Shown: positions 55,839 through 64,000 of the stretch, piece by piece
Position numbering within the stretch: position 1 is the first letter of the stretch
Layout: each line of letters begins with the position of its first letter
Assembly: GCF_009766065.1 (NCBI RefSeq)
Contig: NZ_LMUE01000002.1
Coordinates: 618,514-682,513, forward strand
Direction: 5' to 3'
DNA: 64,000 nucleotides
Origin: Dyella sp. S184
GTDB taxonomy: Bacteria; Pseudomonadota; Gammaproteobacteria; Xanthomonadales; Rhodanobacteraceae
The notes under the pieces: generated by a model
Seen by the model: only the letters and a program-made list of their open reading frames with translations
Databases searched by the model: none
What the model was told of the DNA's origin: nothing
Position numbers and translations under genes: made by a program

Positions 55839-57064
55839 GGCAACCGCTCCAGCACGGCCAGCGGCGGTTCACCGCGAAAGCCCATGCCGCGTCGCGCGAA
55901 TGCGCGTTGCAGCGGTGGTACACGATCGCAGGCCAGCAGCGCGAGTGATCTCAATGGCGCCAGCAGCGGTTGTGCCAGGCAGGCCAGCCGCACCAGGCCA
56001 TGGCTCATCGCCATGGTGCCGTCGCGATCCGGCGCGCGGCGCGCGGCGTAGCGTGCCAACAGCTCCGCGGCGCCCGGATCGGGGGCGTCAGCCACCAGCT
56101 CGGCCAGTGTCAACGCGTCGCGCAGGCCGAGATTGAAGCCTTGCGCACCGATCGGATGCACGGTCTGCGCGGCATTGCCAACCAGCACCGCGCGCGGCCC
56201 GGTCAATTGCACCGCTGCGACGCGCTGAATCGCATAGGGATGGCGTTTGCCCGGCCGACTGAGGCGACCCAGACGCCAGCCAAAGCGGCGCTGTGCCAGC
56301 TCGACGAAGGCTGCATCGTCCAGCGCGGCGACCGCCGCCGCTTCGTCGGCAGCCACGGTGAGCACCAGCCCGCAACGACGTTCGGCCAGCGGCAGCACCG
56401 CGATCGGACCGTCATCGGCGAAGCGCTCGTAGGCACGATTGGCATGATCGCGTTCCGGGGTGACCGTGCAGACGAACAGAGTCTGCCGGTAATCATGCTG
56501 TTCGGCCTCGATGCCGAGCTGCACGCGCACGAACGACCCGGTTCCGTCCGCACCCACCAGCAATGGCGTATCGATGCTATGCACACCGGCCGCCGTTCTG
56601 ACCTGCGCACGCCAGCCGTCGGCCACTGGTTCCAATGCCATCAGGGTGGCGGGTGCGAGCCGGGTCAGCCGGGTGCATTCATCCAGACGGCGCAGCAGGG
56701 CCGCACCAAGCTCACGTGCCGGTAGCGTCCAGCCCAGCGCGTCGACACCGTGTTTGTCGGCGTCGATGCGTGCACTGCCGAATTCACCGGCCCGGCTCAC
56801 ATGGATATGCCGGATCGGGGTAGCACGTGTGACGGCGTGGCGCCAAACGCCGATCGCGTCGAGCCCGTTGACGGTGGCCCGTGCCAGCGCCAGGTTGCGT
56901 TCGTCGTAGCTGGGCTGGGCGTCGGCACGCGGCGCGGCGGTTTCGACCAGGGTCGCGGCGATACCGGCCGCATCCAGCGCGATCGCCAGGCTGGCGCCAA
57001 CCAGGCCACCGCCGATGATCAGTACACCGGGGCTGTTCAAGGCAGGGGATTCGGAGGCATTCAT
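55835..57064 (-). CDS. ubiH: UbiH-type 2-octaprenyl-6-methoxyphenol hydroxylase
   Basis: A 409-residue FAD monooxygenase of the ubiquinone pathway. It begins VLIIGGGLVGASLAIALDAAG, then GADGTGSFVRVQLGI and VLVGNAAQTVHPIGAQGFNLGLRD, the last matching UbiH closely (N-A-A-Q-T-L-H-P-I-A-G-Q-G-F-N-L-G). Start 57064 is chosen because a TATTAT -10 element ends seven bases upstream and no Shine-Dalgarno precedes it; an earlier ATG at 57091 would lie within the promoter. Coupled by ATGA to the next hydroxylase gene. Confidence 0.93.
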   Translation of the reverse strand: MNASESPALNSPGVLIIGGGLVGASLAIALDAAGIAATLVETAAPRADAQPSYDERNLALARATVNGLDAIGVWRHAVTRATPIRHIHVSRAGEFGSARIDADKHGVDALGWTLPARELGAALLRRLDECTRLTRLAPATLMALEPVADGWRAQVRTAAGVHSIDTPLLVGADGTGSFVRVQLGIEAEQHDYRQTLFVCTVTPERDHANRAYERFADDGPIAVLPLAERRCGLVLTVAADEAAAVAALDDAAFVELAQRRFGWRLGRLSRPGKRHPYAIQRVAAVQLTGPRAVLVGNAAQTVHPIGAQGFNLGLRDALTLAELVADAPDPGAAELLARYAARRAPDRDGTMAMSHGLVRLACLAQPLLAPLRSLALLACDRVPPLQRAFARRGMGFRGEPPLAVLERLP

Positions 57065-57071
57065 AGCGTCG

Positions 57072-57100
57072 ATAATACGCGTTGACCGCACCGATGTTGA
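57072..57100 (-). promoter_or_regulatory. Candidate promoter of the ubiH operon (near-leaderless)
   Basis: On the minus strand TCAACA (57095-57100) and TATTAT (57072-57077) are 17 bp apart. The -10 ends seven bases before the ATG at 57064, so the message would have no or almost no leader. Confidence 0.5.
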
Positions 57101-57151
57101 TCTGGCGGCCCTCGCATTCGGCTAGACTAGCGGTCTATTTCAGACGCCCAC

Positions 57152-57775
57152 ATGGAACCCCTCATGGTCAAGACGCTGACCCAACGCCTCGGCATCTTGC
57201 TTGCACTCGCGCTGCTGATGGCGGCCACCCGCACGCATCACTCGCTGCTTCATCATTTCGATGCGCTGCCGGATGCCTCCTGGGGCATTTTCTTCCTCGC
57301 CGGTTTCTGGCTGCGCGGCACCGGCCGCTGGGCGTTCCCGTTGCTGATGGCCGAAGCGGTGTTGGTCGACTACCTGGTGATCAGTGGCCAAGGCATCGAT
57401 TTCTGGAGCCACTACTGCGTATCGGTGGCCTACTGGTTCCTGATCCCGTCGTATTTCAGCCTGTGGCTGGGTGGCAGCTGGCTGGCCAAGCATCAGCTCG
57501 GCCTGCGCCTGCCCACCTTGGGGCTCGCCCTGGTGGCACTGCTGGTCAGTTGGGCCGCGTGCTATCTGGTCTCCAACGGCAGTTTCTACTGGCTCAGCAA
57601 CAGCGTACCGCTGCCACGCAGCTTCGCCAGCTGGTTTGCCAATCTGGGCGACTGGTACCTGCCCTTCCTGCAGACCACCGTCCTGTATGTCGGTATTGGC
57701 GCCGTGCTGCACGTGCTGGTCATCCAGATGGCGCGTGCGCTCAAGCATGCCGACCAGCCCAATCTGCCGCGTTAA
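57152..57775 (+). CDS. Hypothetical multi-spanning membrane protein upstream of the PduO adenosyltransferase
   Basis: A 207-residue protein with about five to six hydrophobic segments (LGILLALALLMAATRTHH near 13-30; WGIFFLAGFWLRG 44-56; FPLLMAEAVLVDYLVIS; YWFLIPSYFSLWLGGSWLA; LALVALLVSWAACYLVS; LQTTVLYVGIGAVLHVLVI). Its family was not recognised. It ends 6 bp before the cob(I)alamin adenosyltransferase gene, so a corrinoid-transport role (like an ECF-type S component) is possible. That is an inference from position alone. The start may be ATG 57152 or 57164. Confidence 0.8.
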   Translation: MEPLMVKTLTQRLGILLALALLMAATRTHHSLLHHFDALPDASWGIFFLAGFWLRGTGRWAFPLLMAEAVLVDYLVISGQGIDFWSHYCVSVAYWFLIPSYFSLWLGGSWLAKHQLGLRLPTLGLALVALLVSWAACYLVSNGSFYWLSNSVPLPRSFASWFANLGDWYLPFLQTTVLYVGIGAVLHVLVIQMARALKHADQPNLPR

Positions 57776-57781
57776 AGCGCG

Positions 57782-58354
57782 ATGGGTAACCGTCTCTCGA
57801 AGATCTACACCCGCACCGGCGACGATGGCAGTACCGGCCTGGGTGACGGTTCACGGGTAGCCAAGGATTCGCTGCGCGTGGCCGCCTACGGCACGGTCGA
57901 TGAACTCAACAGCACCATCGGCATGGTGCTCGCCGCCGATGGCGTCGATGCCGCGGTGGCCGATGTGCTCGGCCAGGTACAGCACGCCTTGTTCGATCTC
58001 GGCGGCGAGTTGTGCATCCCTGGCATGGCGATGATCGAGGACGCTGACATCCTGCGGCTGGAACAGGTGCTGGACGGCTTCAACGATCCGTTGCCGCCGC
58101 TGAAGGATTTCATCCTGCCCGGTGGCGGCATGGCCGCCGCCTGCTGCCATCTGGCACGCACGGTGTGCCGTCGCGCCGAACGCGAGGTGATCGCGCTGGC
58201 ACGGGTGGAAGATATCCGCACCCAGCCACAGCGCTACCTCAACCGGCTGTCGGACCTGCTGTTCGTGATCTCACGCGTGCTGGCACGCGCCAGCGGCCAT
58301 GGCGAAGTGCTGTGGCAGCACGAGCGCCGGCGCAAGCCCCAGCCTGCCGGATAA
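57782..58354 (+). CDS. PduO-type cob(I)alamin adenosyltransferase
   Basis: Adds the 5'-deoxyadenosyl group to cob(I)alamin, making coenzyme B12. The 190-residue protein is a helical bundle with SKIYTRTGDDGSTGLGDGSR (P-loop, about residues 6-25), YGTVDELNSTIGM, FILPGGGMAAACCHLARTVCRRAER and YLNRLSDLLFVISRVLA, all PduO/MMAB signatures. It follows the membrane protein by 6 bp and is 8 bp before the histone-deacetylase-like gene. No B12-dependent enzyme lies in the window. Confidence 0.96.
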   Translation: MGNRLSKIYTRTGDDGSTGLGDGSRVAKDSLRVAAYGTVDELNSTIGMVLAADGVDAAVADVLGQVQHALFDLGGELCIPGMAMIEDADILRLEQVLDGFNDPLPPLKDFILPGGGMAAACCHLARTVCRRAEREVIALARVEDIRTQPQRYLNRLSDLLFVISRVLARASGHGEVLWQHERRRKPQPAG

Positions 58355-58362
58355 ACCGCAGC

Positions 58363-59283
58363 ATGCTGCGGCTGTACACCCATCCCGCCTGTCTGCAGCA
58401 CGATCCCGGCCCGGATCATGCCGAGCGCCCCGCACGATTGCGCGCAGTACTGCAGGCGCTGGATCACGACCGCTATGCCACGCTCGACCGGATCGAGGCG
58501 CCGCTGGCCACCCGTGAACAGCTGCTGCGGGTGCATAGCGTCACCCATGTCGAACACATCCTGGCCAATGCCCCGCTGGATGGTATGTATCGGCTGGACG
58601 AGGACACCCTGATGTCGCCGGGCTCGGTCGAGGCGGGCCTGCGCGCCGCTGGCGCCGTGGTGGCGGCCGTTGATGCCGTGCTGACCGGCGCGACCCAGCG
58701 GGCGTTCTGCGCGGTGCGGCCGCCCGGCCACCATGCCACCCGCGATCAGGCGATGGGCTTCTGCTTGTTCAACAACATCGCCATAGGTGCCGCGCATGCG
58801 CTGGTGACACATGGGCTGAAACGGGTCGCGATCGCCGATTTCGACGTACACCACGGCAATGGCACGCAAGCCATCTTCGAACGCGAGCCGCGTGTGCTGT
58901 TCGTTTCCAGCCATCAATCGCCGTTGTATCCGGACAGTGGTCGCGAGGACGAACGCGGCGTCGGCAACATCGTCAACGGTACGCTGTCGCCAGGGGCCGG
59001 CTCGCACGAGTTCCGCGAGCTGTGGGATGGCCTGCTGCTGCCACGCCTGCATGCCTTCAAACCGCAGTTGGTGCTGGTTTCGGCCGGCTTCGACGCACAC
59101 CGCAACGACCCGCTGGCGGACATCCGGCTTGGCCAGGAAGACTATGCCTGGATCACCGAACGACTGACGGGAGTGGCACGCACGCACGCAGCCGGCCGGA
59201 TAGTGTCCACCCTCGAAGGCGGCTACGACCTGGCAGCGCTGGCCGCCAGCGTGGCGGCCCACGTCAGCATGCTGATGACCTGA
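58363..59283 (+). CDS. Histone deacetylase-superfamily amidohydrolase
   Basis: A 306-residue zinc enzyme of the bacterial HDAC/AcuC class. Visible are the metal and charge-relay motifs HDPGPDHAERPARL, RPPGHHATRDQAMGFC, DFDVHHGNGTQAIF with the zinc Asp and His, and the LVSAGFDAHRNDPLA with the second Asp. Substrates of bacterial relatives are acetylated polyamines or acetyl-lysine; the one here is unknown. It starts 8 bp after the adenosyltransferase, hence one operon. Confidence 0.93.
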   Translation: MLRLYTHPACLQHDPGPDHAERPARLRAVLQALDHDRYATLDRIEAPLATREQLLRVHSVTHVEHILANAPLDGMYRLDEDTLMSPGSVEAGLRAAGAVVAAVDAVLTGATQRAFCAVRPPGHHATRDQAMGFCLFNNIAIGAAHALVTHGLKRVAIADFDVHHGNGTQAIFEREPRVLFVSSHQSPLYPDSGREDERGVGNIVNGTLSPGAGSHEFRELWDGLLLPRLHAFKPQLVLVSAGFDAHRNDPLADIRLGQEDYAWITERLTGVARTHAAGRIVSTLEGGYDLAALAASVAAHVSMLMT

Positions 59284-59446
59284 CCTACCTGGTGCCGGCG
59301 CTTGCCCGAACCGTCATTCGAAGTTGGTCTTGCTCAACTTATGCCCATTCATGCTGAATCCTCGCACTGGCCGGATAAAGTTTGCCTGCCGTGCAGGAGA
59401 TGTTTCTGCTAGCTTAACCAGCCTTCAAAGCCGGCAGACTTCCATT

Positions 59447-61894
59447 GTGACGTCCAAGTTCCCTCCACGCCGCCTGTTGGCGGTTGCCGCAGCCCTTGCC
59501 CTGATCGGTGGACAAGCCGAAGCCAAGGGCCAGAATCCCAAAACCTCGCTGGACGGGTCGGAACAAGTGTGCCCGCTGGGATCGTTTCACTGCGAGCCGC
59601 GACCGTACAACTTCGCCATGTGCCGACCCAACGCCATGCTGGAGTTCTACGACCCGACCCTGCCGGCGGATTCCAACCTGCGCGATACCAGCACTGCGTT
59701 TGTCAGGTCAAAGTACTTTGAAAGTACCGACCAGGTGCTTTACCACTTGTCCGGGGATGCCTGGCTGACTCGCGACGACCAGCGAATACAGGCCGACACG
59801 ATCGATTACAACGACAACACCACCGACTACGACGCCCGCGGGAACGTCCGCTACCAGGAGGCGGGCCAGCTGATGGCCGGCACCCATATGCGCGGCAATT
59901 CCAATGATGGCCGAGGCATCGCGGACGATGTGCGCTATCAGATGCTCGATTCGCGCGGCAATGGTGTGGCGAAGCAGGGACAGATGCTGGATACCATGCA
60001 CAGCCGCTATACGCTGGCCACCTATTCCACCTGCGACCTCGGCAACCATGTGTGGGAGTTCCGCGGCAAGACGATCACGATCGACAAGGATACCGGCGTC
60101 GGTGTGGCGCGCGACGCCACGATGCGGATCGGCAAGGTGCCGTTCCTGTATCTGCCGTACTTCAGCTTCCCCGTCGACCACAGGCGCAAGAGCGGATTCC
60201 TGTACCCCACCTTCTCCAGAACCAGCCGCTCCGGTTTTGAGATCAGCGCACCGTACTACCTGAACCTGGCGCCGAACTACGATGCTACGCTGGATCCACG
60301 CATCTACAGCTCGCGTGGTCCGCTGCTCGCCGGTGAGTTCCGCTATATCGTGCCAAACAGCGCCGGCACAGCGCCAAGCAGCACCGGCCAGCTCAATGTG
60401 GAATACGTGCCGCACGACTCTGGCGAGAGTGACGGCCTGGCCAATACCCAAGGCACGTCCCGCTACCTGATCGACTACACCGACAACACCAAGCTTTGGT
60501 CGGGCTGGTCCTTGGTCGGCTCATACAACCATGCATCGGACAGCAGTTTCCTTTACGACTACGGCAACGCGCTGACGAAGACCGTGATCTATACCCTGAC
60601 CTCCAATGTCGCGATCGTCGGGTACGGCAAATGGTGGAATGCCTCGTTCGGCGGCTTGTACTACCAGAACACCAACCCATTCGTGACCGACTATGTGCTG
60701 CCTTATCAACAGCTGCCATACGCGAATTTCAACGTGGACTTGCCGCTGACGCGCTGGCTGCAATTCGGCATGAACGACACTGCCGGTGCGTTCCGCAAGG
60801 ACGGTTACGTCGAGGGCCAGCGGCTGGATCTTTACCCCTACCTTGCTGCCGACTTCGGTTCCTCAGCATGGTTTATACGGCCCAAACTGGCCTACCGCTA
60901 CACCGACTACCAGTTGAATGCTGGTTATCAGAACTATGGTTACTACGGACTGCTTGGCAGTGGCACCACCACGCCGTTCACCCAGCAGTCGCCCAGCCGC
61001 TCTCTGCCGATCGTCAGCATCGACAGTGGCCTGGTGTTCGACCGCAGCACCACGCTGTTTGGCCAGAACTTTACACAGACTCTGGAGCCGCGCGTGTACT
61101 ACCTGTACGTGCCATACCGCAACCAGAACAATCTGCCACTATTCGATACCGCCCTGATGTCATTCGACTATTGGCAGCTGTTCTCGCCAAACCAATATTC
61201 CGGCGCGGATCGCCAGATGAACGCGAACAACCTTACCGGAGCACTCACCACCCGCCTGCTCGACGACGACGGCGTCGAGCGGTTGTCGGCTAGTTTCGGG
61301 CAGATCCACTATTTCACACCGCAGCTTGTACAGCTGCCCGTCGGGGCGAACACGGTCACCCCTGCCACCGACTGGTCGGGTTCGGACTACGTGGCCGAGC
61401 TCGACCTGCAGCTCAGCGACCGGTGGCGCCTGAACAGTGAATACCAGTGGAGCCCTAACACCCGGGTGACCGACATGGCTTCACTGGAGCTACAGCACCG
61501 GCTGGGCAACGACGGCATCCTCAATTTCTCGTACCACTACCGCCGTGGCCTGATGGAACAATACAGCGTTTCCACGGTCTACCCGCTGTCCGAGCGCTGG
61601 CGCCTGCTCGGATCCTGGACCTATTCCGTTGCTGTAAAAAACATGATCCCGGCACCGACGGGAACGACCGAGGCAATGGCTGGCGTGGAATACGACAGCT
61701 GTTGCGTCACCTTGCGATTGGTCGACCGCAATTACGTAAACGAGGGTTACTACGGGGTAGGCCCGGTTCCCACCGGCACCAGCATCAACCTTCGCGACAA
61801 TGCCATCATGTTCGAGGTGGTCTTCAAGGGACTCGGCTCGTCAGGCGGCGAGATCGATCCCCTGCTACACCGTGATATTCTCGGCTATCAATAA
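59447..61894 (+). CDS. lptD: LPS-assembly protein LptD (start uncertain)
   Basis: Outer-membrane beta-barrel (815 aa from the chosen start) that inserts LPS. After a signal peptide (SKFPPRRLLAVAAALALIGG) come an OstA/LptA-like N-terminal domain (about 90-260) and a large barrel rich in Tyr/Trp strands. Cysteines near the N terminus (QVCPLGSFHC) and the DSCC pair near the C terminus fit the LptD disulfide system, likely matured by DsbC. The GTG at 59447 gives a normal signal peptide; an in-frame ATG at 59351 would add a non-signal leader. The gene is followed by surA and pdxA, as in many gammaproteobacteria. Confidence 0.93.
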   Translation: MTSKFPPRRLLAVAAALALIGGQAEAKGQNPKTSLDGSEQVCPLGSFHCEPRPYNFAMCRPNAMLEFYDPTLPADSNLRDTSTAFVRSKYFESTDQVLYHLSGDAWLTRDDQRIQADTIDYNDNTTDYDARGNVRYQEAGQLMAGTHMRGNSNDGRGIADDVRYQMLDSRGNGVAKQGQMLDTMHSRYTLATYSTCDLGNHVWEFRGKTITIDKDTGVGVARDATMRIGKVPFLYLPYFSFPVDHRRKSGFLYPTFSRTSRSGFEISAPYYLNLAPNYDATLDPRIYSSRGPLLAGEFRYIVPNSAGTAPSSTGQLNVEYVPHDSGESDGLANTQGTSRYLIDYTDNTKLWSGWSLVGSYNHASDSSFLYDYGNALTKTVIYTLTSNVAIVGYGKWWNASFGGLYYQNTNPFVTDYVLPYQQLPYANFNVDLPLTRWLQFGMNDTAGAFRKDGYVEGQRLDLYPYLAADFGSSAWFIRPKLAYRYTDYQLNAGYQNYGYYGLLGSGTTTPFTQQSPSRSLPIVSIDSGLVFDRSTTLFGQNFTQTLEPRVYYLYVPYRNQNNLPLFDTALMSFDYWQLFSPNQYSGADRQMNANNLTGALTTRLLDDDGVERLSASFGQIHYFTPQLVQLPVGANTVTPATDWSGSDYVAELDLQLSDRWRLNSEYQWSPNTRVTDMASLELQHRLGNDGILNFSYHYRRGLMEQYSVSTVYPLSERWRLLGSWTYSVAVKNMIPAPTGTTEAMAGVEYDSCCVTLRLVDRNYVNEGYYGVGPVPTGTSINLRDNAIMFEVVFKGLGSSGGEIDPLLHRDILGYQ

Positions 61895-61919
61895 TCGCAG
61901 CAGTCACCGGCTTTAACAG

Positions 61920-63272
61920 ATGAAGCAACCCATTGCATTTCTCCTGTTCGCACTTGCGAGCATCCTTCCCCTTCATGCTCAACTCCTGACACCGGCCGCT
62001 CCAGCGGCAGCAGCCAGGCAGCCACTGGATCGCATCGTGGCCGTTGTCAACGACAGTGTGATCCTGCAGAGCGAGCTGAATGACGCCGTGCGCTCGATCC
62101 AGCAGCAATACGCCAGCCAGCCCGGGCAGTTGCCGCCGATGAACGTGCTGCAGCAGCAGGTACTCGATCGACTGGTGCTGATGCGGTTGCAGCTCGAGAA
62201 GGCAGAGGATCAGGGCGTTCGCATCTCCAACGAGGACGTCGACCAGGCCGTTGCCAGCGTAGCCCAGCAGAACAAGCTCACGCCCGACCAATTGCGCGCC
62301 GAAGTGGAGCAGTCCGGCAGCAGCTTTGCGGCATTTCGCGAGCAACTGGCCGACCAGATCACCGTGCAGCGCCTGCATCAGAGCGTGGTGCACGACTCGG
62401 TCTCGGTTACCGACAGCGAGATCGACAACCTGTTGAGCAGCCCGACCTACAAGGCCGGCGAGGTGCATCTGGCGCATATCCAGATCAGCATTCCCGGCGG
62501 CGCCGACGCTTCCGCGATTCAGGCCAGCCAGGCCAAGGCCGAGCAGGCGCTCGCGGCGATCAAGGGTGGCATGGATTTCAATGCCGCGGCGATCCGCTAC
62601 TCCGATGCTCCCGATGCGCTGGATGGTGGCGACCTCGGCTGGCGACGGATGGACGAGGTACCGCCAGCCTTTGCCGACACGCTCGAGTCGATGAAACCCG
62701 GCGATGTCAGTGGGGCACTGCGGGGCCCGACCGGCTTCCACATCCTCAAGCTGATCGACCAGCGCCAAGCCGGCCGCAAGATGGTCACCGAGTTCCATGC
62801 ACGGCAGATCCTGATCGCACCGAGCGATCTGGTGACCCCGGCGCAGGCCGAGCAGCAGGCGCATGACCTGTATAACCGCATTGTCAACAAGCATGAGGAC
62901 TTCGCCGCTCTGGCGAAGGAATATTCCAAGGATCCCACCACCGCCAATGCCGGCGGTGACATGAACTGGTTCGCACAGGATCAGTGGGGCTCGATCATCG
63001 CCAAGCAGCTTGATGGACTGAAGGATAACCAGATCTCGCAACCGTTCCAGAGCGAAGCCGGCTGGCACATCCTGCAACGCCTCGGCACCCGCCAGAGCGA
63101 CCAGACTGTGCAGCTCGGACGCGACCAGGCGCGCTTAGCTATCGGCAACCGCAAGGCGGATCAGGCCTATGACGACTTCCTGCGCGACCTGCGTGCAAAC
63201 GCCTACATCAACATCCTGGTACCCGAGCTGCGTGATACAGACAACCAGGCTGCTGCCGGCACATCGCCGTAA
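61920..63272 (+). CDS. surA: Periplasmic chaperone and peptidyl-prolyl isomerase SurA
   Basis: Chaperone (450 aa) for outer-membrane proteins such as LptD. Order: signal peptide, SurA N-terminal domain (about 30-165, ending VLIMRLQLEKAEDQGVRIS), a first parvulin domain (about 175-275) and a second (about 290-385), then a C-terminal helix. Both parvulin repeats carry the LAKEYSKDP-type and A-G-G-D-x-x-W segments. It starts 26 bp after lptD. The parvulin repeats in tandem and the signal peptide fit the SurA family closely. Confidence 0.96.
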   Translation: MKQPIAFLLFALASILPLHAQLLTPAAPAAAARQPLDRIVAVVNDSVILQSELNDAVRSIQQQYASQPGQLPPMNVLQQQVLDRLVLMRLQLEKAEDQGVRISNEDVDQAVASVAQQNKLTPDQLRAEVEQSGSSFAAFREQLADQITVQRLHQSVVHDSVSVTDSEIDNLLSSPTYKAGEVHLAHIQISIPGGADASAIQASQAKAEQALAAIKGGMDFNAAAIRYSDAPDALDGGDLGWRRMDEVPPAFADTLESMKPGDVSGALRGPTGFHILKLIDQRQAGRKMVTEFHARQILIAPSDLVTPAQAEQQAHDLYNRIVNKHEDFAALAKEYSKDPTTANAGGDMNWFAQDQWGSIIAKQLDGLKDNQISQPFQSEAGWHILQRLGTRQSDQTVQLGRDQARLAIGNRKADQAYDDFLRDLRANAYINILVPELRDTDNQAAAGTSP

Positions 63273-63278
63273 GCCTGC

Positions 63279-64000
63279 TTGAACGCTGATCTCCCCCGGC
63301 TCGCGGTCACTGCCGGCGAGCCGGCGGGCATCGGTGCAGAGCTGCTGATCCGTCTGGCCGCCAGTCCACTGGCGGCCGACCTTGTGGCCATCACCGATCG
63401 CGCCTTGCTGGAGCGTGCAGCCGCACGCTGTGGCACGAGCATCAAGCTTGTCGATGATGACGGCAGCAGGCAGACCACCCGCCGCGCGGGCACGCTGCGC
63501 CTGTGTCCGGTGCCGCTGGCAGTCGCCGAGGTGCCTGGCCAACCCGACCCGCGCAATGCCCGGCATGTGCTGGCCACGCTGGCCGAGGCAGCCGATGGCT
63601 GCATGGCCGGTCGCTATGCGGCGGTGGTCACCGCACCGTTGCAGAAATCGTCGATCAACGAGGCCGGCATCCCTTTCAGCGGGCATACCGAATTCTTCGC
63701 CGAACGCGCGCACGCCGACGTAGTCATGATGCTGGCCAGCCCGGAGCTACGGGTGGCACTCGCAACCACGCACCTGCCGCTGGCGGCAGTCTCCGCCGCG
63801 ATCACGCGCGCCGTACTGACCCGCACACTGCGCATCATGCACGCCGAGCTGCAAAACAAGTTCGGTATCGCCGCACCGCGCATTGCCGTACTCGGACTCA
63901 ATCCGCACGCAGGTGAGGGCGGCCACCTCGGCCGCGAGGAAATCGATACGCTGATCCCGGTGCTGGACATGCTGCGCGGCGAAGGCATGCGCCTGCTCGG
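63279..64000 (+). CDS. pdxA: 4-hydroxythreonine-4-phosphate dehydrogenase (3' truncated by window)
   Basis: First 240 residues of PdxA, an NAD-dependent enzyme of pyridoxal phosphate synthesis, cut by the window end. Visible are the start LAVTAGEPAGIGAELL, TAPLQKSSINEAGIPFSGHTEF with the metal/substrate histidine, VVMMLASPELRVALATTH and LGLNPHAGEGGHLGREEID. No ATG is available at the conserved start; the TTG at 63279, seven bases after the surA stop, gives the family N terminus. The lptD-surA-pdxA order is well conserved in gammaproteobacteria. Confidence 0.93.
   Translation, partial: MNADLPRLAVTAGEPAGIGAELLIRLAASPLAADLVAITDRALLERAAARCGTSIKLVDDDGSRQTTRRAGTLRLCPVPLAVAEVPGQPDPRNARHVLATLAEAADGCMAGRYAAVVTAPLQKSSINEAGIPFSGHTEFFAERAHADVVMMLASPELRVALATTHLPLAAVSAAITRAVLTRTLRIMHAELQNKFGIAAPRIAVLGLNPHAGEGGHLGREEIDTLIPVLDMLRGEGMRLL

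Noticed and set aside
58165-58362. N-terminal extension of the histone-deacetylase-like gene
   Set aside because: It overlaps the adenosyltransferase gene in another frame; the family start motif follows ATG 58363.

Overview
The window is a gene-dense, high-GC chromosomal segment of a Gram-negative gammaproteobacterium. The most likely home is the Xanthomonadales (Lysobacterales), probably Rhodanobacteraceae. This is inferred from the gene families, from conserved pairings (xerD-dsbC, lptF-lptG divergent from pepA-holC, lptD-surA-pdxA), from frequent GTG/TTG starts and 4-bp stop/start overlaps, and from several small proteins without a recognisable family. No CRISPR array, prophage, insertion sequence or rRNA was seen. 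Both edges cut genes: the 3' end of cstA on the left and the 5' part of pdxA on the right.

Layout. 1-0.5 kb: end of cstA plus a YbdD-family gene. 0.7-7.4 kb, minus strand: a complete cyanophycin (multi-L-arginyl-poly-L-aspartate) cluster. Read in the direction of transcription it is isoaspartyl dipeptidase, cyanophycinase, cyanophycin synthetase CphA, and a second CphA-related Mur ligase that has the N-terminal and Mur-ligase parts but no ATP-grasp domain. 7.6-16.5 kb: a DUF2127 membrane protein, then a leftward run of xerD, dsbC, purL, a membrane protein, a glycosyltransferase and an EamA transporter. 16.5-20.1 kb, plus strand: RDD protein, methyltransferase, intracellular PHB depolymerase, glutaminase. 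20.2-26.3 kb: a DD-carboxypeptidase-like enzyme, the ABC-F ATPase Uup and PEP carboxylase. 26.3-29 kb: an SAH riboswitch, ahcY, a terminator and metF, which recycle S-adenosylhomocysteine and supply methyl groups. 29-37.3 kb: ilvE, an OmpR-type two-component system, a BlaI/M56-peptidase pair, rimK with a RimB-like retropepsin, and tRNA-Gly(CCC). 37.4-48.5 kb: thiS-thiG-trmB, an SLC13 permease, threonine aldolase, an NdvA-like glucan exporter, lptG/lptF, pepA and holC. 48.5-59.3 kb: a giant propeller hybrid histidine kinase, a DUF697 GTPase, a periplasmic dienelactone hydrolase-like protein, two ubiquinone hydroxylases, a membrane protein, a PduO adenosyltransferase and a histone-deacetylase-like amidohydrolase. 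59.4-64 kb: lptD, surA, pdxA (outer-membrane biogenesis and pyridoxal phosphate).

Themes. Reserve polymers stand out: cyanophycin is made and broken down by the first cluster, and PHB is mobilised by phaZ, although no PHB synthase lies here. Envelope assembly is the second theme (lptD, lptF, lptG, surA, dsbC, DD-carboxypeptidase). Several genes (uup, thiS, the DUF697 GTPase, ubiH) have a -10-like hexamer ending 6-7 bases before the start codon, which suggests leaderless transcription. The least described element is the ATP-grasp-less CphA paralogue.
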